Assembly: GCF_000330725.2 (NCBI RefSeq)
Contig: NZ_AMZY02000010.1
Span: forward strand, 1-64,000
Source of the DNA: Mariniradius saccharolyticus AK6
GTDB taxonomy: Bacteria > Bacteroidota > Bacteroidia > Cytophagales > Cyclobacteriaceae
Direction: 5' to 3'
Length of the DNA stretch: 64,000 nt
Below, in pieces: positions 56,462-64,000 of this stretch (the stretch's first letter is position 1; the number at the start of each line of letters is the position of its first letter). The notes under the pieces were generated by a model. That model had not been told where the DNA came from and made no database searches. It was given only the letters and a program-made list of their open reading frames with translations. The position numbers and the translations under genes were made by a program.

Positions 56462-56521
56462 TGAAAAAAATGCCCAAAATCGACCAAAATCAGTGAATTT
56501 TTCCCAGCGGAAGAAATTTTT

Positions 56522-56549
56522 CGAACAAATTCGTCCGCCAGCGAACAAA
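56522..56549. promoter_or_regulatory. Enhancer-like site B for sigma-54 activator
   Basis: CGAACAAATTCGTCCG followed by CCAGCGAACAAA, identical to site A at 24 of 28 bases, including GTCCGCCAGCGAACAAA throughout. Centred near 56539.5, about 130 bases upstream of the HlyD start codon, in the same orientation relative to its gene as site A. Confidence 0.65.
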
Positions 56550-56752
56550 AACCGCATCAAGGAATACAATTCCGACGCTACACCAAACCAACCAAGTAAT
56601 GGAAAAAATGCCTAAATTCTAGGCGTTTGGCCATTTTCGGTCAAACATTGACCGTTTGTATCATTTCGGTACAAGTTTTGGCCAATCAAAGTGGCGACTA
56701 TCCTTCATGGATTCGTCTCATATCTTGTGTCTAACGTCTCATGTCTTAAAAT

Positions 56753-58141
56753 ATGAAAGAACAAAAACCCGGTAAAATCCTCATCGTCGACGACAACGAG
56801 GACCTCTTGAAGGCCGCTAAGATTTTTTTGAAAAGGCATTTTGGGCAAGTGGACACGGAGACGAATCCCGGATTGCTGCCTGTGCTGATCGTCAACGAGC
56901 AGTATGACGTGATCATGCTGGACATGAACTTCACCAAGGATGTCAGCAGCGGACAGGAGGGTTTTTACTGGCTGGACCGGATATTGGAATTGGATTCATC
57001 GGCAGTCGTCGTTTTGATCACGGCCTATGGGGACGTCAATACAGCCGTCAAAGCCATCAAGGAAGGTGCGACGGATTTTGTACTGAAGCCATGGGAAAAT
57101 GAGAAACTCCTCGCTACACTCAATGCCGCGCTCCAACTTCGGCAGTCCAAGTTGGAAGTCTCCCAACTCAAAAAGCAGCAGCAGCAACTTTACCAGGATA
57201 TCGACAGCAAGTTCAAAGATATCATTGGACAGAGTCCCGCGATGGTAAAGGTCTTTGAAACGATCGAACGCGTGGCCGGTACCGATGCCAACGTCTTGAT
57301 CCTCGGAGAAAACGGTACGGGCAAGGAACTGATCGCCCGCGCGATCCACCGCTTTTCGAAGCGTCACAAGGAGGCCTTTGTGAGTGTGGATTTGGGTTCG
57401 ATTACGACAACCTTGTTCGAATCGGAGCTTTTCGGCCACAAGCGAGGCTCATTTACCGATGCGAAGGAAGACCGAGCGGGAAGATTTGAGCAAGCCAACA
57501 AAGGCACGCTCTTTTTGGACGAAATCGGCAACCTTCCGATGCCATTGCAGGCAAAGCTTTTGGCAGCGCTTCAAAACCGGGAGGTCACCCGCGTGGGCGC
57601 CAATAAGCCTACACCGGTCAATATCCGCCTGATTTCGGCCACCAATATGCCGATCCACAGCATGGTGTATGAAAACACTTTTAGGCAGGATTTGCTCTAC
57701 CGGATCAATACCATTGAGATTACACTACCGCCACTGCGGGAGCGCTTGGAGGATATCCCACTCTTGGCCAACCATTTCATAGATATCTATTCCAAAAAAT
57801 ACAACAAGGAAATCCGCAAGGCTGGAGAGGCCCTGATCAAAAGGATGCAAAAGTACCATTGGCCGGGCAATATCCGCGAACTCCAGCACAGCATCGAGCG
57901 GGCGGTCATTATGACGACACACAGCGTACTCCAGCCGGAGGACCTATTTATGCAAAAGCAACTCAGCCCCGAAAAGCAGGACGAAATGGTCAGCCTCGAC
58001 CACCTCAACATCGAGGATGTGGAGAAGATTTTGATTAGAAAGGCCCTGCAAAAGCACAATGGACATATTACCCGCGCAGCAGAGGAATTGGGATTGACGC
58101 GATCATCATTGTACAGGAGATTGGAGCGCTATGGGCTTTAG
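56753..58141 (+). CDS. Sigma-54-dependent response regulator, NtrC family (second copy)
   Basis: 462 residues. Receiver domain with DD at 13-14, Asp57 in MLDMNF and Lys112. AAA+ domain with GENGTGKE near 185, GSFTDA loop near 231 (variant of GAFTGA) and TLFLDEIG. Fis-type end HITRAAEELGLTRSSLYRRL. It is the obvious candidate to bind the two 28-bp sites nearby and drive the HlyD and ATPase genes from sigma-54 promoters. Close paralogue of 26072-27457. Confidence 0.93.
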   Translation: MKEQKPGKILIVDDNEDLLKAAKIFLKRHFGQVDTETNPGLLPVLIVNEQYDVIMLDMNFTKDVSSGQEGFYWLDRILELDSSAVVVLITAYGDVNTAVKAIKEGATDFVLKPWENEKLLATLNAALQLRQSKLEVSQLKKQQQQLYQDIDSKFKDIIGQSPAMVKVFETIERVAGTDANVLILGENGTGKELIARAIHRFSKRHKEAFVSVDLGSITTTLFESELFGHKRGSFTDAKEDRAGRFEQANKGTLFLDEIGNLPMPLQAKLLAALQNREVTRVGANKPTPVNIRLISATNMPIHSMVYENTFRQDLLYRINTIEITLPPLRERLEDIPLLANHFIDIYSKKYNKEIRKAGEALIKRMQKYHWPGNIRELQHSIERAVIMTTHSVLQPEDLFMQKQLSPEKQDEMVSLDHLNIEDVEKILIRKALQKHNGHITRAAEELGLTRSSLYRRLERYGL

Positions 58142-59486
58142 ATCATTTGCGGTTGGCGTGACGGTCCGCATCCTGCTGATCGTGTTTTTTGTCTACTTGG
58201 GCCTGTATATCCATTACCAAGACGGCTCGGTTATCCAGGGGATCATGTTTTCCCTGATTGTGCTTTTCCTGACGTTGAACCTCATCTCCTACAGTACTAC
58301 CACCAACCGAAAAATCACGCGCTTCCTCGAGTCGATCCGATACTCCGATTTTTCTTCCTCCTTTACCAAAGACAGCAAACTCGGTTCATCCTTTCGGGAA
58401 ATGAACATGTCCTTCAATGAGGTGATCGAGGCCTTCAAAAAAACGCGTGCCGAAAAAGAGGAGCAGATGCTTTTTCTCCAAATCATGATCCAGCATATCA
58501 ATACGGGGATCATTTCCTTTGACAGTACGGGGAAAATCGGCGTCATCAACGGTGCCGCCAAGCAATTGCTGCAAATCCCCCAGTTCAAGGATATCCATGA
58601 CCTTGGAAAACTCTCCATCGAACTGCTCAAAAATGTACTTTCGCTCAAGCCGGGCGGCTCCTTTTCGATCAAAATTAACAACGACCTCCACCTCAACGTG
58701 CAGTCCGCCGCCTTCAAGATGGAGGGGAACAGTTGGACCCTGCTATCCTTCCAAAACATCCGTGCCGAGCTCCAGAAAAACGAACTGCAGGCTTGGCAAA
58801 ACCTCACCAAAGTCCTTCGCCACGAGATCATGAACTCGATGACGCCCATCGCCAGCCTTGCAAATTCGCTTGGGACAATCCTGGAAGAGGATGTCATCGA
58901 GCAGGAAGACGGCAGCTTGGAAATCGAGCAAGACACTTTTGTCGACCTATCGGAAGGCCTACAGACGATCAGCAAACGCAGCGCGGGCCTGGTGGATTTC
59001 GTCAACGCTTACCGGGACTATACGAATATTCCCCAGCCTGTCCTGAGACGATTCCCCGTGCAGCAGCTCTTTGAAAACATCTGCACCCTCCTCAAGGAAG
59101 AATTGCTCAAAGTGGACATCAAACTCGTGACGGAAATCCAGCCCAGAGAACTGGAAATCAATGCCGACCAGGACTTGATCCAAATGATCCTGATCAACCT
59201 GATCAAAAACGCCAAGGAAGCAATGGAAAAGGCCACCAACCGCACGATCATCCTCAAAGCAGGCATCGACGGGCAGTCCTTTCCATATATTCGGGTCATC
59301 GACCACGGCGAAGGCATCGTTCCGGAGGCGATCGAGCGGATATTTGTGCCCTTCTTCACGACCAAAAAAACCGGCAGTGGCATTGGCTTGGCGATCTCCC
59401 GTCAGATCATGAACCTCCACAAAGGCAGCCTCGAAGTCGAATCCGAACCCGGTAAAAGGACAGCATTTACCTTGAGTTTTGGGTAA
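58131..59486 (+). CDS. Sensor histidine kinase (second copy)
   Basis: 451 residues. Two membrane helices (about 8-28 and 35-55) with a loop of only a few residues, a coiled segment, a PAS-like domain (about 112-205), dimerisation helix with His231 in LRHEIMNS, and ATPase domain with NLIKNAKEA, DHGEGIV and GSGIGLAIS. It overlaps the regulator's stop by 11 bases. Same design as the kinase at 27447. It probably senses envelope stress within the membrane; the signal is unknown. Confidence 0.92.
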   Translation: MGFRSFAVGVTVRILLIVFFVYLGLYIHYQDGSVIQGIMFSLIVLFLTLNLISYSTTTNRKITRFLESIRYSDFSSSFTKDSKLGSSFREMNMSFNEVIEAFKKTRAEKEEQMLFLQIMIQHINTGIISFDSTGKIGVINGAAKQLLQIPQFKDIHDLGKLSIELLKNVLSLKPGGSFSIKINNDLHLNVQSAAFKMEGNSWTLLSFQNIRAELQKNELQAWQNLTKVLRHEIMNSMTPIASLANSLGTILEEDVIEQEDGSLEIEQDTFVDLSEGLQTISKRSAGLVDFVNAYRDYTNIPQPVLRRFPVQQLFENICTLLKEELLKVDIKLVTEIQPRELEINADQDLIQMILINLIKNAKEAMEKATNRTIILKAGIDGQSFPYIRVIDHGEGIVPEAIERIFVPFFTTKKTGSGIGLAISRQIMNLHKGSLEVESEPGKRTAFTLSFG

Positions 59487-59610
59487 GTCCCAATAACAAT
59501 ATCACTCTTTTTTCGCCAAAGCGCTTTGCCGGGATTGAATTGACAGAAATATTAAATCTGCTGAGACAAATGCAACACATATTTGGAAAGCTTGGCTGTC
59601 AAAAACCCCC

Positions 59611-59796
59611 CTAGGTGTAGAATAGACTTTCGGTGGTGGCTGGGTGTAGTTTGCAACTACACCCTTCTATCAAAAAATATTTGCAATTGCATGCTATGGA
59701 CAATTCGTCGAATTAGAATATAGTTCTAAACAGATGGAATTAATTTGAAGGCGTAATTGCAAATTACGCCTAGCGCCAACGCCACATTTCACCCAG
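59611..59796 (+). repeat. Hairpin-rich repeat element, copy A
   Basis: Begins CTAGGTGTAG (59611-59620), then TTCGGTGGTGGCTGGGTG (59629-59646). Internal hairpins: GGGTGTAGTT / AACTACACCC around TGC (59642-59664) and GGCGTAATT / AATTACGCC around GCA (59750-59770). A GAATATAGTT word lies at 59716. It ends with GCCTAGCGCC and ATTTCACCCAG (59768-59796). All four blocks recur, same order and strand, in copy B. Confidence 0.75.
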
Positions 59797-59872
59797 ACGG
59801 GGATTTCCTCAAGGTGACTAGCGGCTACGCATTGCTCAGCGCAAAAGGAGGGCAGCGTAGGATATAAGATAC

Positions 59873-60127
59873 TCATCTGCACAGAAATGGAAAACTATTG
59901 CAAAAACCAGGGAAACGATTGCAAAAAGAGGGGTAAACCTGACAAAAGCTATGATCAGTTATCAAATGAGCTAATGCCAAAATCAATAATAGCAAAGTAG
60001 CCCCACCGGTTCTAACCTTTGCTAGTTTTATACCTGCCCTCTGTTCACCGGGACTGACTTTTTTTAGTACATCTTTGGCCAGAAAATAAACGAATACCAG
60101 CAAGATTACACCAATTATCTTGTTCAT
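59873..60127 (-). CDS. Small membrane protein, hypothetical
   Basis: 84 residues from ATG 60127. An N-terminal hydrophobic helix (NKIIGVILLVFVYFLA), a charged segment, a second helix (ATLLLLILALAHL) and a tail with four regularly spaced Cys (FCQVYPSFCNRFPGFCNSFPFLC, given in part). No family recognised. It lies between the two repeat copies, and could be real or chance; the two-helix pattern and clean start favour real. Confidence 0.45.
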   Translation of the reverse strand: MNKIIGVILLVFVYFLAKDVLKKVSPGEQRAGIKLAKVRTGGATLLLLILALAHLITDHSFCQVYPSFCNRFPGFCNSFPFLCR

Positions 60128-60273
60128 AAGTTCTAGTCTTCTTTAGATTGATCAACCGCAAATATGACCCCAGAATTGAGTTTGTCTACTTGGGCATTAA
60201 GAATATCTTTTGTGGTTTTGTATAGGTCTGTTTTGTTTATCGTTCTTTCAACTGGCTTCGGCGCAATCCCCGT

Positions 60274-60502
60274 CTAGGTTTAGTCTCGACCTTCGTTGGT
60301 GGCTGGGTGGGTCCCGATAATCATCGCGGATGAAATTCCACCCTACTATTCTTCCAATTTGTAATTGGAGTCATCGACTAAACACTAAAGAGGAATATAG
60401 TTTGAGATGAGGTGAATTACAAATTCAAAGAAAAATAAAGGCTTAATTTCATCCTCGATAGCCCTTGGGGTAGGCCTAGCGCCTTCGCCAAATTTCACCT
60501 AG
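60274..60502 (+). repeat. Hairpin-rich repeat element, copy B
   Basis: Begins CTAGGTTTAG (60274-60283), TTCGTTGGTGGCTGGGTG (60292-60309). The inner hairpin CCAATT / AATTGG around TGT lies at 60354-60368, GAATATAGTT at 60393 and arm AATTACAAATT at 60415. GGATGAAATT (60329) faces AATTTCATCC (60445). It ends GCCTAGCGCC and ATTTCACCTAG (60474-60502). Confidence 0.75.
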
Positions 60503-60521
60503 CTGGTCCTCCTTTGCTCCC

Positions 60522-62450
60522 CTACCCCAAATACTCATAGACACTATGGTAACAGCCGTGGGATTCTACATAGTCAATGTAGGCATGATAGAATGGGTGG
60601 GCACTTAGCGTAGCGCTGTCTCCGACGACGATCAGTTTGCGCTTGGCACGGGTCAGGGCTACGTTCATGCGGCGGGTGTCGGAGAGAAAGCCGATCTCAT
60701 TTTTGGTATTTGACCGAACCAGACTCAGCAGGATGATATCCCGCTCCTGTCCTTGGAACCCGTCGATTGAGTCGATCGTCAGGAGTTCGGAAAAGGATCG
60801 CAGGTTAGGATAGTTGTAAGACTCGAAGAGCAATTCGTTGAATTTCCTGACCTGGGCTTTGTAGGGCGCGATCAGTCCGATATTCCAGGCGGCTGTTTTG
60901 ATCTTGGCGATGCCGATGCGCTTGATCAGCGACTCAAGTTGGCCGAGGCAAAACTTCGCTTCCTCCGGATTGAAAGTGGAAAATGTCTCCTCCTCTGTCT
61001 GTTCGGCAAATCCACTTCCCGCAGTATCGATAAATTCCAGCACAGGTTCGGCTTCATCCAAGAAATGATATCGGGTATTGGGTGCGGCATGCAAATCCCG
61101 ACGGTAGAAAAAATCACTCGAGAACCCTGCAATCAACTCCGGCATGCGGTACTGGACATTGAGCATATGGGAAGCTGAGGGCTTGCGTTTGATTACCTTT
61201 TCGAAAAGCGTCTCTGCGAGGCCACCTTGTGCCGCTTCATAGGACTTGATCGTTGGCGGGAGTTGGCAGTGGTCACCTGCCATCACGACCTTTTGGGCTT
61301 TTTGGACCGGAATCCACACGGCCGGTTCCAATCCCTGCGCGGCCTCATCGATAAACACAACGGGAAACTTGCGCCCATCGAGCATGGAATGCGCCGCACC
61401 GACAAGCGTACAAGCCACAACCTGCGTTTCCTGGAAAATGTCATAGACGATATAGTCCTCCAATTGCGCCGCTTCATCCCGGGCCCGGGCAACCTCATCC
61501 AGCATTCTGCGCTTCTGCATCCGCTCTTCCTGACCGTAATTACGTTTGTACTTGGAGGCAAGCTTGCGCAGTTCGTCGACAGATTTTTTGACCCGCTTCA
61601 GGTCCTTGTAGCTTTCGTGTTGCGCAATCTTCGCATCCAAAGTCTGCGCAAGAATCTGTTCGTCAACCCGTGCAGGATGCCCGATCCGCAGGGTTTTGAT
61701 ACCTTGGGTGACCAGTTTTTCCACCAAAAGATCTACGGCCGCGTTGCTGGGTGCAGTCACCATGACCTGGGAAACAGACTTCAACGTCTCGACGATCGAC
61801 GCGACCAGGGTAGTGGTCTTGCCTGTCCCTGGAGGACCATGGATGACGGCCACGTCCTTTGTGGCCACCACCAACCCTAGCGCCTGATTCTGGCTTTCGT
61901 TGAGTCCTTCGACTTCCAACGGCTCAATGGGCCCGAATTCGGGAGATTTTTCACCCAATAGAATCTGCTTGAAGGCGCCCAAGCGGCCTTTCTCGGACTG
62001 GATGACGGATTTCATGGCCGACTCCATTTCGCGGTAGCTCGCCTCGTCGAAGAGCAAGTCGACGCCAATACGCGTTTGGAAGGCCCAGTCAGGAAGTGAA
62101 TCCTGCGAAAGGGTAACGGTCATCGTATCCTTTTTGACCTGGTTGATGACACCGCTGATGCGCATATTGGATACGTTGTTGAAATCGGCGGTGGTGAAGA
62201 TGGAGACGGATTTGCCGGACTGGAAGGAGTGCGATCTGCCCGTATCAAACCGCTCAAGCTCAACGATCAAATGGTCGCCAAGTCTGTGCTTGCTGGTTTT
62301 CAACTGGACTGGATACCAGCAAACACCCTCTTCTTTTTTGGCTGCGATCGAGGCGTTCAGGACCTTTCGGCGGTACTCCTGGAGATCGGTTTCCCACTCC
62401 AACTTCAAAAGTTTCAAAGTATTTGTTAATTCTTCCTGAATATTTCGCAT
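60522..62450 (-). CDS. SF1B helicase, UPF1/IGHMBP2-like AAA protein
   Basis: 642 residues from ATG 62450. An N-terminal OB-like region (about 40-170) precedes helicase domains: Walker [10 protein letters not shown] near 205, Walker B VVFIDEAAQG near 367, motif III GDHCQLPPT near 394, motif IV-V VQYRMP near 432 and TIDSIDGFQGQERDII near 558, and motif VI NVALTRAKRKLIV near 598. This is the SF1B UPF1-like group, which moves 5' to 3' on nucleic acid. The bacterial role is unclear. Single gene, start adjacent to the ACP phosphodiesterase-like gene. Confidence 0.92.
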   Translation of the reverse strand: MRNIQEELTNTLKLLKLEWETDLQEYRRKVLNASIAAKKEEGVCWYPVQLKTSKHRLGDHLIVELERFDTGRSHSFQSGKSVSIFTTADFNNVSNMRISGVINQVKKDTMTVTLSQDSLPDWAFQTRIGVDLLFDEASYREMESAMKSVIQSEKGRLGAFKQILLGEKSPEFGPIEPLEVEGLNESQNQALGLVVATKDVAVIHGPPGTGKTTTLVASIVETLKSVSQVMVTAPSNAAVDLLVEKLVTQGIKTLRIGHPARVDEQILAQTLDAKIAQHESYKDLKRVKKSVDELRKLASKYKRNYGQEERMQKRRMLDEVARARDEAAQLEDYIVYDIFQETQVVACTLVGAAHSMLDGRKFPVVFIDEAAQGLEPAVWIPVQKAQKVVMAGDHCQLPPTIKSYEAAQGGLAETLFEKVIKRKPSASHMLNVQYRMPELIAGFSSDFFYRRDLHAAPNTRYHFLDEAEPVLEFIDTAGSGFAEQTEEETFSTFNPEEAKFCLGQLESLIKRIGIAKIKTAAWNIGLIAPYKAQVRKFNELLFESYNYPNLRSFSELLTIDSIDGFQGQERDIILLSLVRSNTKNEIGFLSDTRRMNVALTRAKRKLIVVGDSATLSAHPFYHAYIDYVESHGCYHSVYEYLG

Positions 62451-62515
62451 CAATCTTTAATTTTAGGGCGAAAGTAATCATTATCCTTCCCCCAAATTAT
62501 ACACTCCAGTAAAAG

Positions 62516-63127
62516 GTGAATTTTCTCGCACACGCTTATCTATCATTTGGCGATCCTAAGGTTCTAGTCGGAAATTTTATCGGTGACTTCGTCAGAGGCG
62601 ATATCGAACACAGTTTTGAAAAGGATATCGTCATTGGCATCAAGCTCCATTGGGGTATTGATAACTTCACGGACCACCACTTTGTAGTGAAGGAGGCACA
62701 GGCAATCCTGAGGCCGCATTACAGCCGTTATTCGATGGTAATCACGGATATGTACTTCGATTACTTCCTCGCAAGGTATTGGAAAAACTACAGTGCCAAG
62801 CCGCTGCCTGAGTTCGCCGATGAGGTTTATGAAACGATTGATAGCTATGCCGACATATTACCGGAGAAATTCCTCCAAACATTCAGCTACATGAAGTATT
62901 ACAACTGGCTGGCTGGCTATGGGGAACTCGAAGGAATCCGCAGGGCAATGACAGGAATGTCTAAGCGAACACGCTTCGATTCCAAAATGGAGACCGCCCA
63001 TATTTTTCTAGACGAACACCACGAGTACCTAAAGGTCCATTTCGGCGATTTTTTTGAAGATGTGGTAAGTTTTGCCAAGGGAAGATTGAAGGAACTGAGG
63101 GAAGAATATGGTTCACTGCAAACCTAA
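62516..63127 (+). CDS. ACP phosphodiesterase-like protein
   Basis: 203 residues. The start is GTG (62516) followed by the family opening NFLAHAYLSFGD. GNFIGDFVRGD near 19-29 and the DHHF metal-site segment near 53 match the ACP phosphodiesterase (AcpH) family, which removes 4'-phosphopantetheine from acyl-carrier protein. Helical, cytoplasmic. Its 3' end overlaps the next gene by 20 bases. Confidence 0.88.
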   Translation: MNFLAHAYLSFGDPKVLVGNFIGDFVRGDIEHSFEKDIVIGIKLHWGIDNFTDHHFVVKEAQAILRPHYSRYSMVITDMYFDYFLARYWKNYSAKPLPEFADEVYETIDSYADILPEKFLQTFSYMKYYNWLAGYGELEGIRRAMTGMSKRTRFDSKMETAHIFLDEHHEYLKVHFGDFFEDVVSFAKGRLKELREEYGSLQT

Positions 63128-63566
63128 GACAAGCACGTACATTGCCTTGAGCCTCATCCTGTTGGCTTTGGTCGCAGGATTGGTCAGTACTTTGGGGCAC
63201 TTTGCCAGCCAAAGAACGTATCCAATTTGGTTGTATTTGAGTGTGACTGTACTTCTCACGGTGGTGATTTTGATGCTTTTGGTCAAAATGATAGCCGGCT
63301 TCAAAACCATATCGGCCGGCGATGGAAAAATCGTAACCATGCTGCCGCTTCGAAACCAAACCAAGGTTTACCCACTCGCGGAAGTCATCGCTTGGGATGA
63401 GGAAAAAGTCGTTGCCAACAAACGCGAGTTTCGGCAGCTGACCATCGTTTTTTCTGACAAAAACTCATTCACCATCAGTAATCACGAGCATGTGAATTAT
63501 GATGATTTTTTCAAATACTTGCTCAAAAAGCTTCCCAACAAAAGACCTAAGCAAAAGGGGAAATAA
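63108..63566 (+). CDS. Hypothetical two-helix membrane protein
   Basis: 152 residues. Two membrane helices (about 10-30 and 40-62), then a cytoplasmic beta-rich domain (about 68-150) that resembles a small PH-like fold, ending in a lysine-rich tail. Overlaps the preceding gene by 20 bases, so the two are coupled. Family not recognised. Confidence 0.65.
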   Translation: MVHCKPKTSTYIALSLILLALVAGLVSTLGHFASQRTYPIWLYLSVTVLLTVVILMLLVKMIAGFKTISAGDGKIVTMLPLRNQTKVYPLAEVIAWDEEKVVANKREFRQLTIVFSDKNSFTISNHEHVNYDDFFKYLLKKLPNKRPKQKGK

Positions 63567-63603
63567 GGTAAACGGAGACTCTTTAAAAATCCTTTCTGGA
63601 AAG

Positions 63604-63630
63604 AAAAAACCCCGATTTTGGACCGGGGCT
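63604..63630 (-). terminator. Terminator of ppa
   Basis: On the minus strand: GCCCCGGTCC, AAAA, TCGGGG and a T-run. Also convergent with the small membrane protein gene. Confidence 0.75.
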
Positions 63631-63635
63631 AGCTA

Positions 63636-64000
63636 TTATCTTTGGGTGCGGAAGTTTCTGTCGTACAGCGTGATGCTGTCCTTGATGATTTTATAAGCTT
63701 CTTCTTTTCCAAGAAAATCCTCCACCTTCACCTCCTTATTTTCCAATTTTTTATAGTCTTCAAAAAACCGGTGAACCTCCTTCATCAGGTGGGGCGGCAG
63801 TTCATCGATATCGCTGATATAATTGACGGATTGGTCGTCGGCTGCCACGGCGATGATTTTGTCATCGGCCTCGCCCCCATCTACCATCCGCATTACGCCG
63901 ATGACTTTAGCCTTCACGAGAGTCATCGATGGAATGTCTATCTGTGATATAATCAGAATATCCAAAGGGTCCTTGTCGTCGCAGAAAGTCTGGGGAATAA
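63636..64000 (-). CDS. ppa: Inorganic pyrophosphatase, 3' part
   Basis: The gene continues past the right edge, so only the C-terminal ~121 residues are seen. Catalytic Asp residues appear in [10 protein letters not shown], followed by the family run [19 protein letters not shown] and the [12 protein letters not shown] helix. Family I soluble enzyme; it hydrolyses diphosphate to two phosphates and pulls biosynthetic reactions forward. The start codon is outside the window. Confidence 0.94.
   Translation of the reverse strand, partial: IPQTFCDDKDPLDILIISQIDIPSMTLVKAKVIGVMRMVDGGEADDKIIAVAADDQSVNYISDIDELPPHLMKEVHRFFEDYKKLENKEVKVEDFLGKEEAYKIIKDSITLYDRNFRTQR

Larger units (their letters stand above)
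56411..56752. other. Divergent control region of HlyD and regulator genes
   Basis: 342 bases with no gene. It holds a sigma-54-like element (56445-56461), enhancer-like site B (56522-56549) and a small hairpin GCCTA / TAGGC near 56610-56625. No clear promoter for the regulator itself was found. Confidence 0.6.

Noticed and set aside
1-64000. Prophage, CRISPR array, restriction or toxin-antitoxin system
   Set aside because: No integrase, cas, methyltransferase/endonuclease pair or repeat-spacer array was visible on either strand.

Overview
The window looks like ordinary chromosome from a Bacteroidota bacterium, most likely Cytophagales/Cyclobacteriaceae (Algoriphagus-like). This is inferred from gene content, not from a database search. 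The clues are Bacteroidota-only families (DUF4494, DUF4924, HYC_CC_PP, ~800-residue FtsX-type ABC permeases), lipoproteins with short lipoboxes, weak ribosome binding sites, and promoters of the Bacteroidota type (TTTG or TTG about 20 bp before TAnnTTTG). There are about 48 protein genes, one tRNA-Leu(GAG), no rRNA, and no prophage, transposase or CRISPR.

Layout. 0.1-6.1 kb: a membrane-anchored patatin, DUF4494, a lipoprotein, an HD-domain protein and a PAS protein. 6.1-13.8 kb: a four-gene copper/silver-type RND efflux operon (HYC_CC_PP protein, CusA, TolC, CusB) on the minus strand. 13.9-16.3 kb: a LysR regulator divergent from an unknown gene translationally coupled to an SbtA-type bicarbonate transporter. 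16.4-25.9 kb: housekeeping genes (dienoyl-CoA reductase-like SDR, ahcY, birA, rsfS, ftsH, lpxH-like, FKBP). 26.1-28.8 kb: a first sigma-54 response regulator/kinase pair. 29.5-34.9 kb: metallophosphoesterase, glycosyltransferase, GH63-type glucosidase and rnhB. 34.9-46.4 kb: DsrE, DUF1295, tRNA-Leu, folD, a four-helix-bundle gene between inverted repeats, lepA, DUF4924, a VWA/DUF6569 pair, DoxX and an NTF2-like lipoprotein. 46.9-59.5 kb: a tripartite ABC efflux locus (two FtsX permeases, ATPase, TPR lipoprotein, HlyD adaptor), divergent from a second sigma-54 regulator/kinase pair. 59.6-60.5 kb: two copies of a hairpin-rich repeat around a small ORF. 60.5-64 kb: a UPF1-like helicase, an ACP phosphodiesterase-like gene, a small membrane protein and the 3' part of inorganic pyrophosphatase.

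The best system-level signal is in the ABC efflux locus. Two nearly identical 28-bp sites (24 of 28 bases) lie at 52799-52826 and 56522-56549. Each is about 100 bp upstream of a sigma-54-like -24/-12 element, one before the ATPase gene and one before the HlyD gene. The divergent regulator is a sigma-54 activator with a Fis-type DNA-binding end, so these are probably its enhancer sites and the locus is probably a self-contained regulated efflux circuit. Also of interest are the repeat pair with a covarying stem position near 60 kb, the bicarbonate-uptake cluster in an apparently heterotrophic lineage, and the Met- and Cys-rich metal efflux operon.
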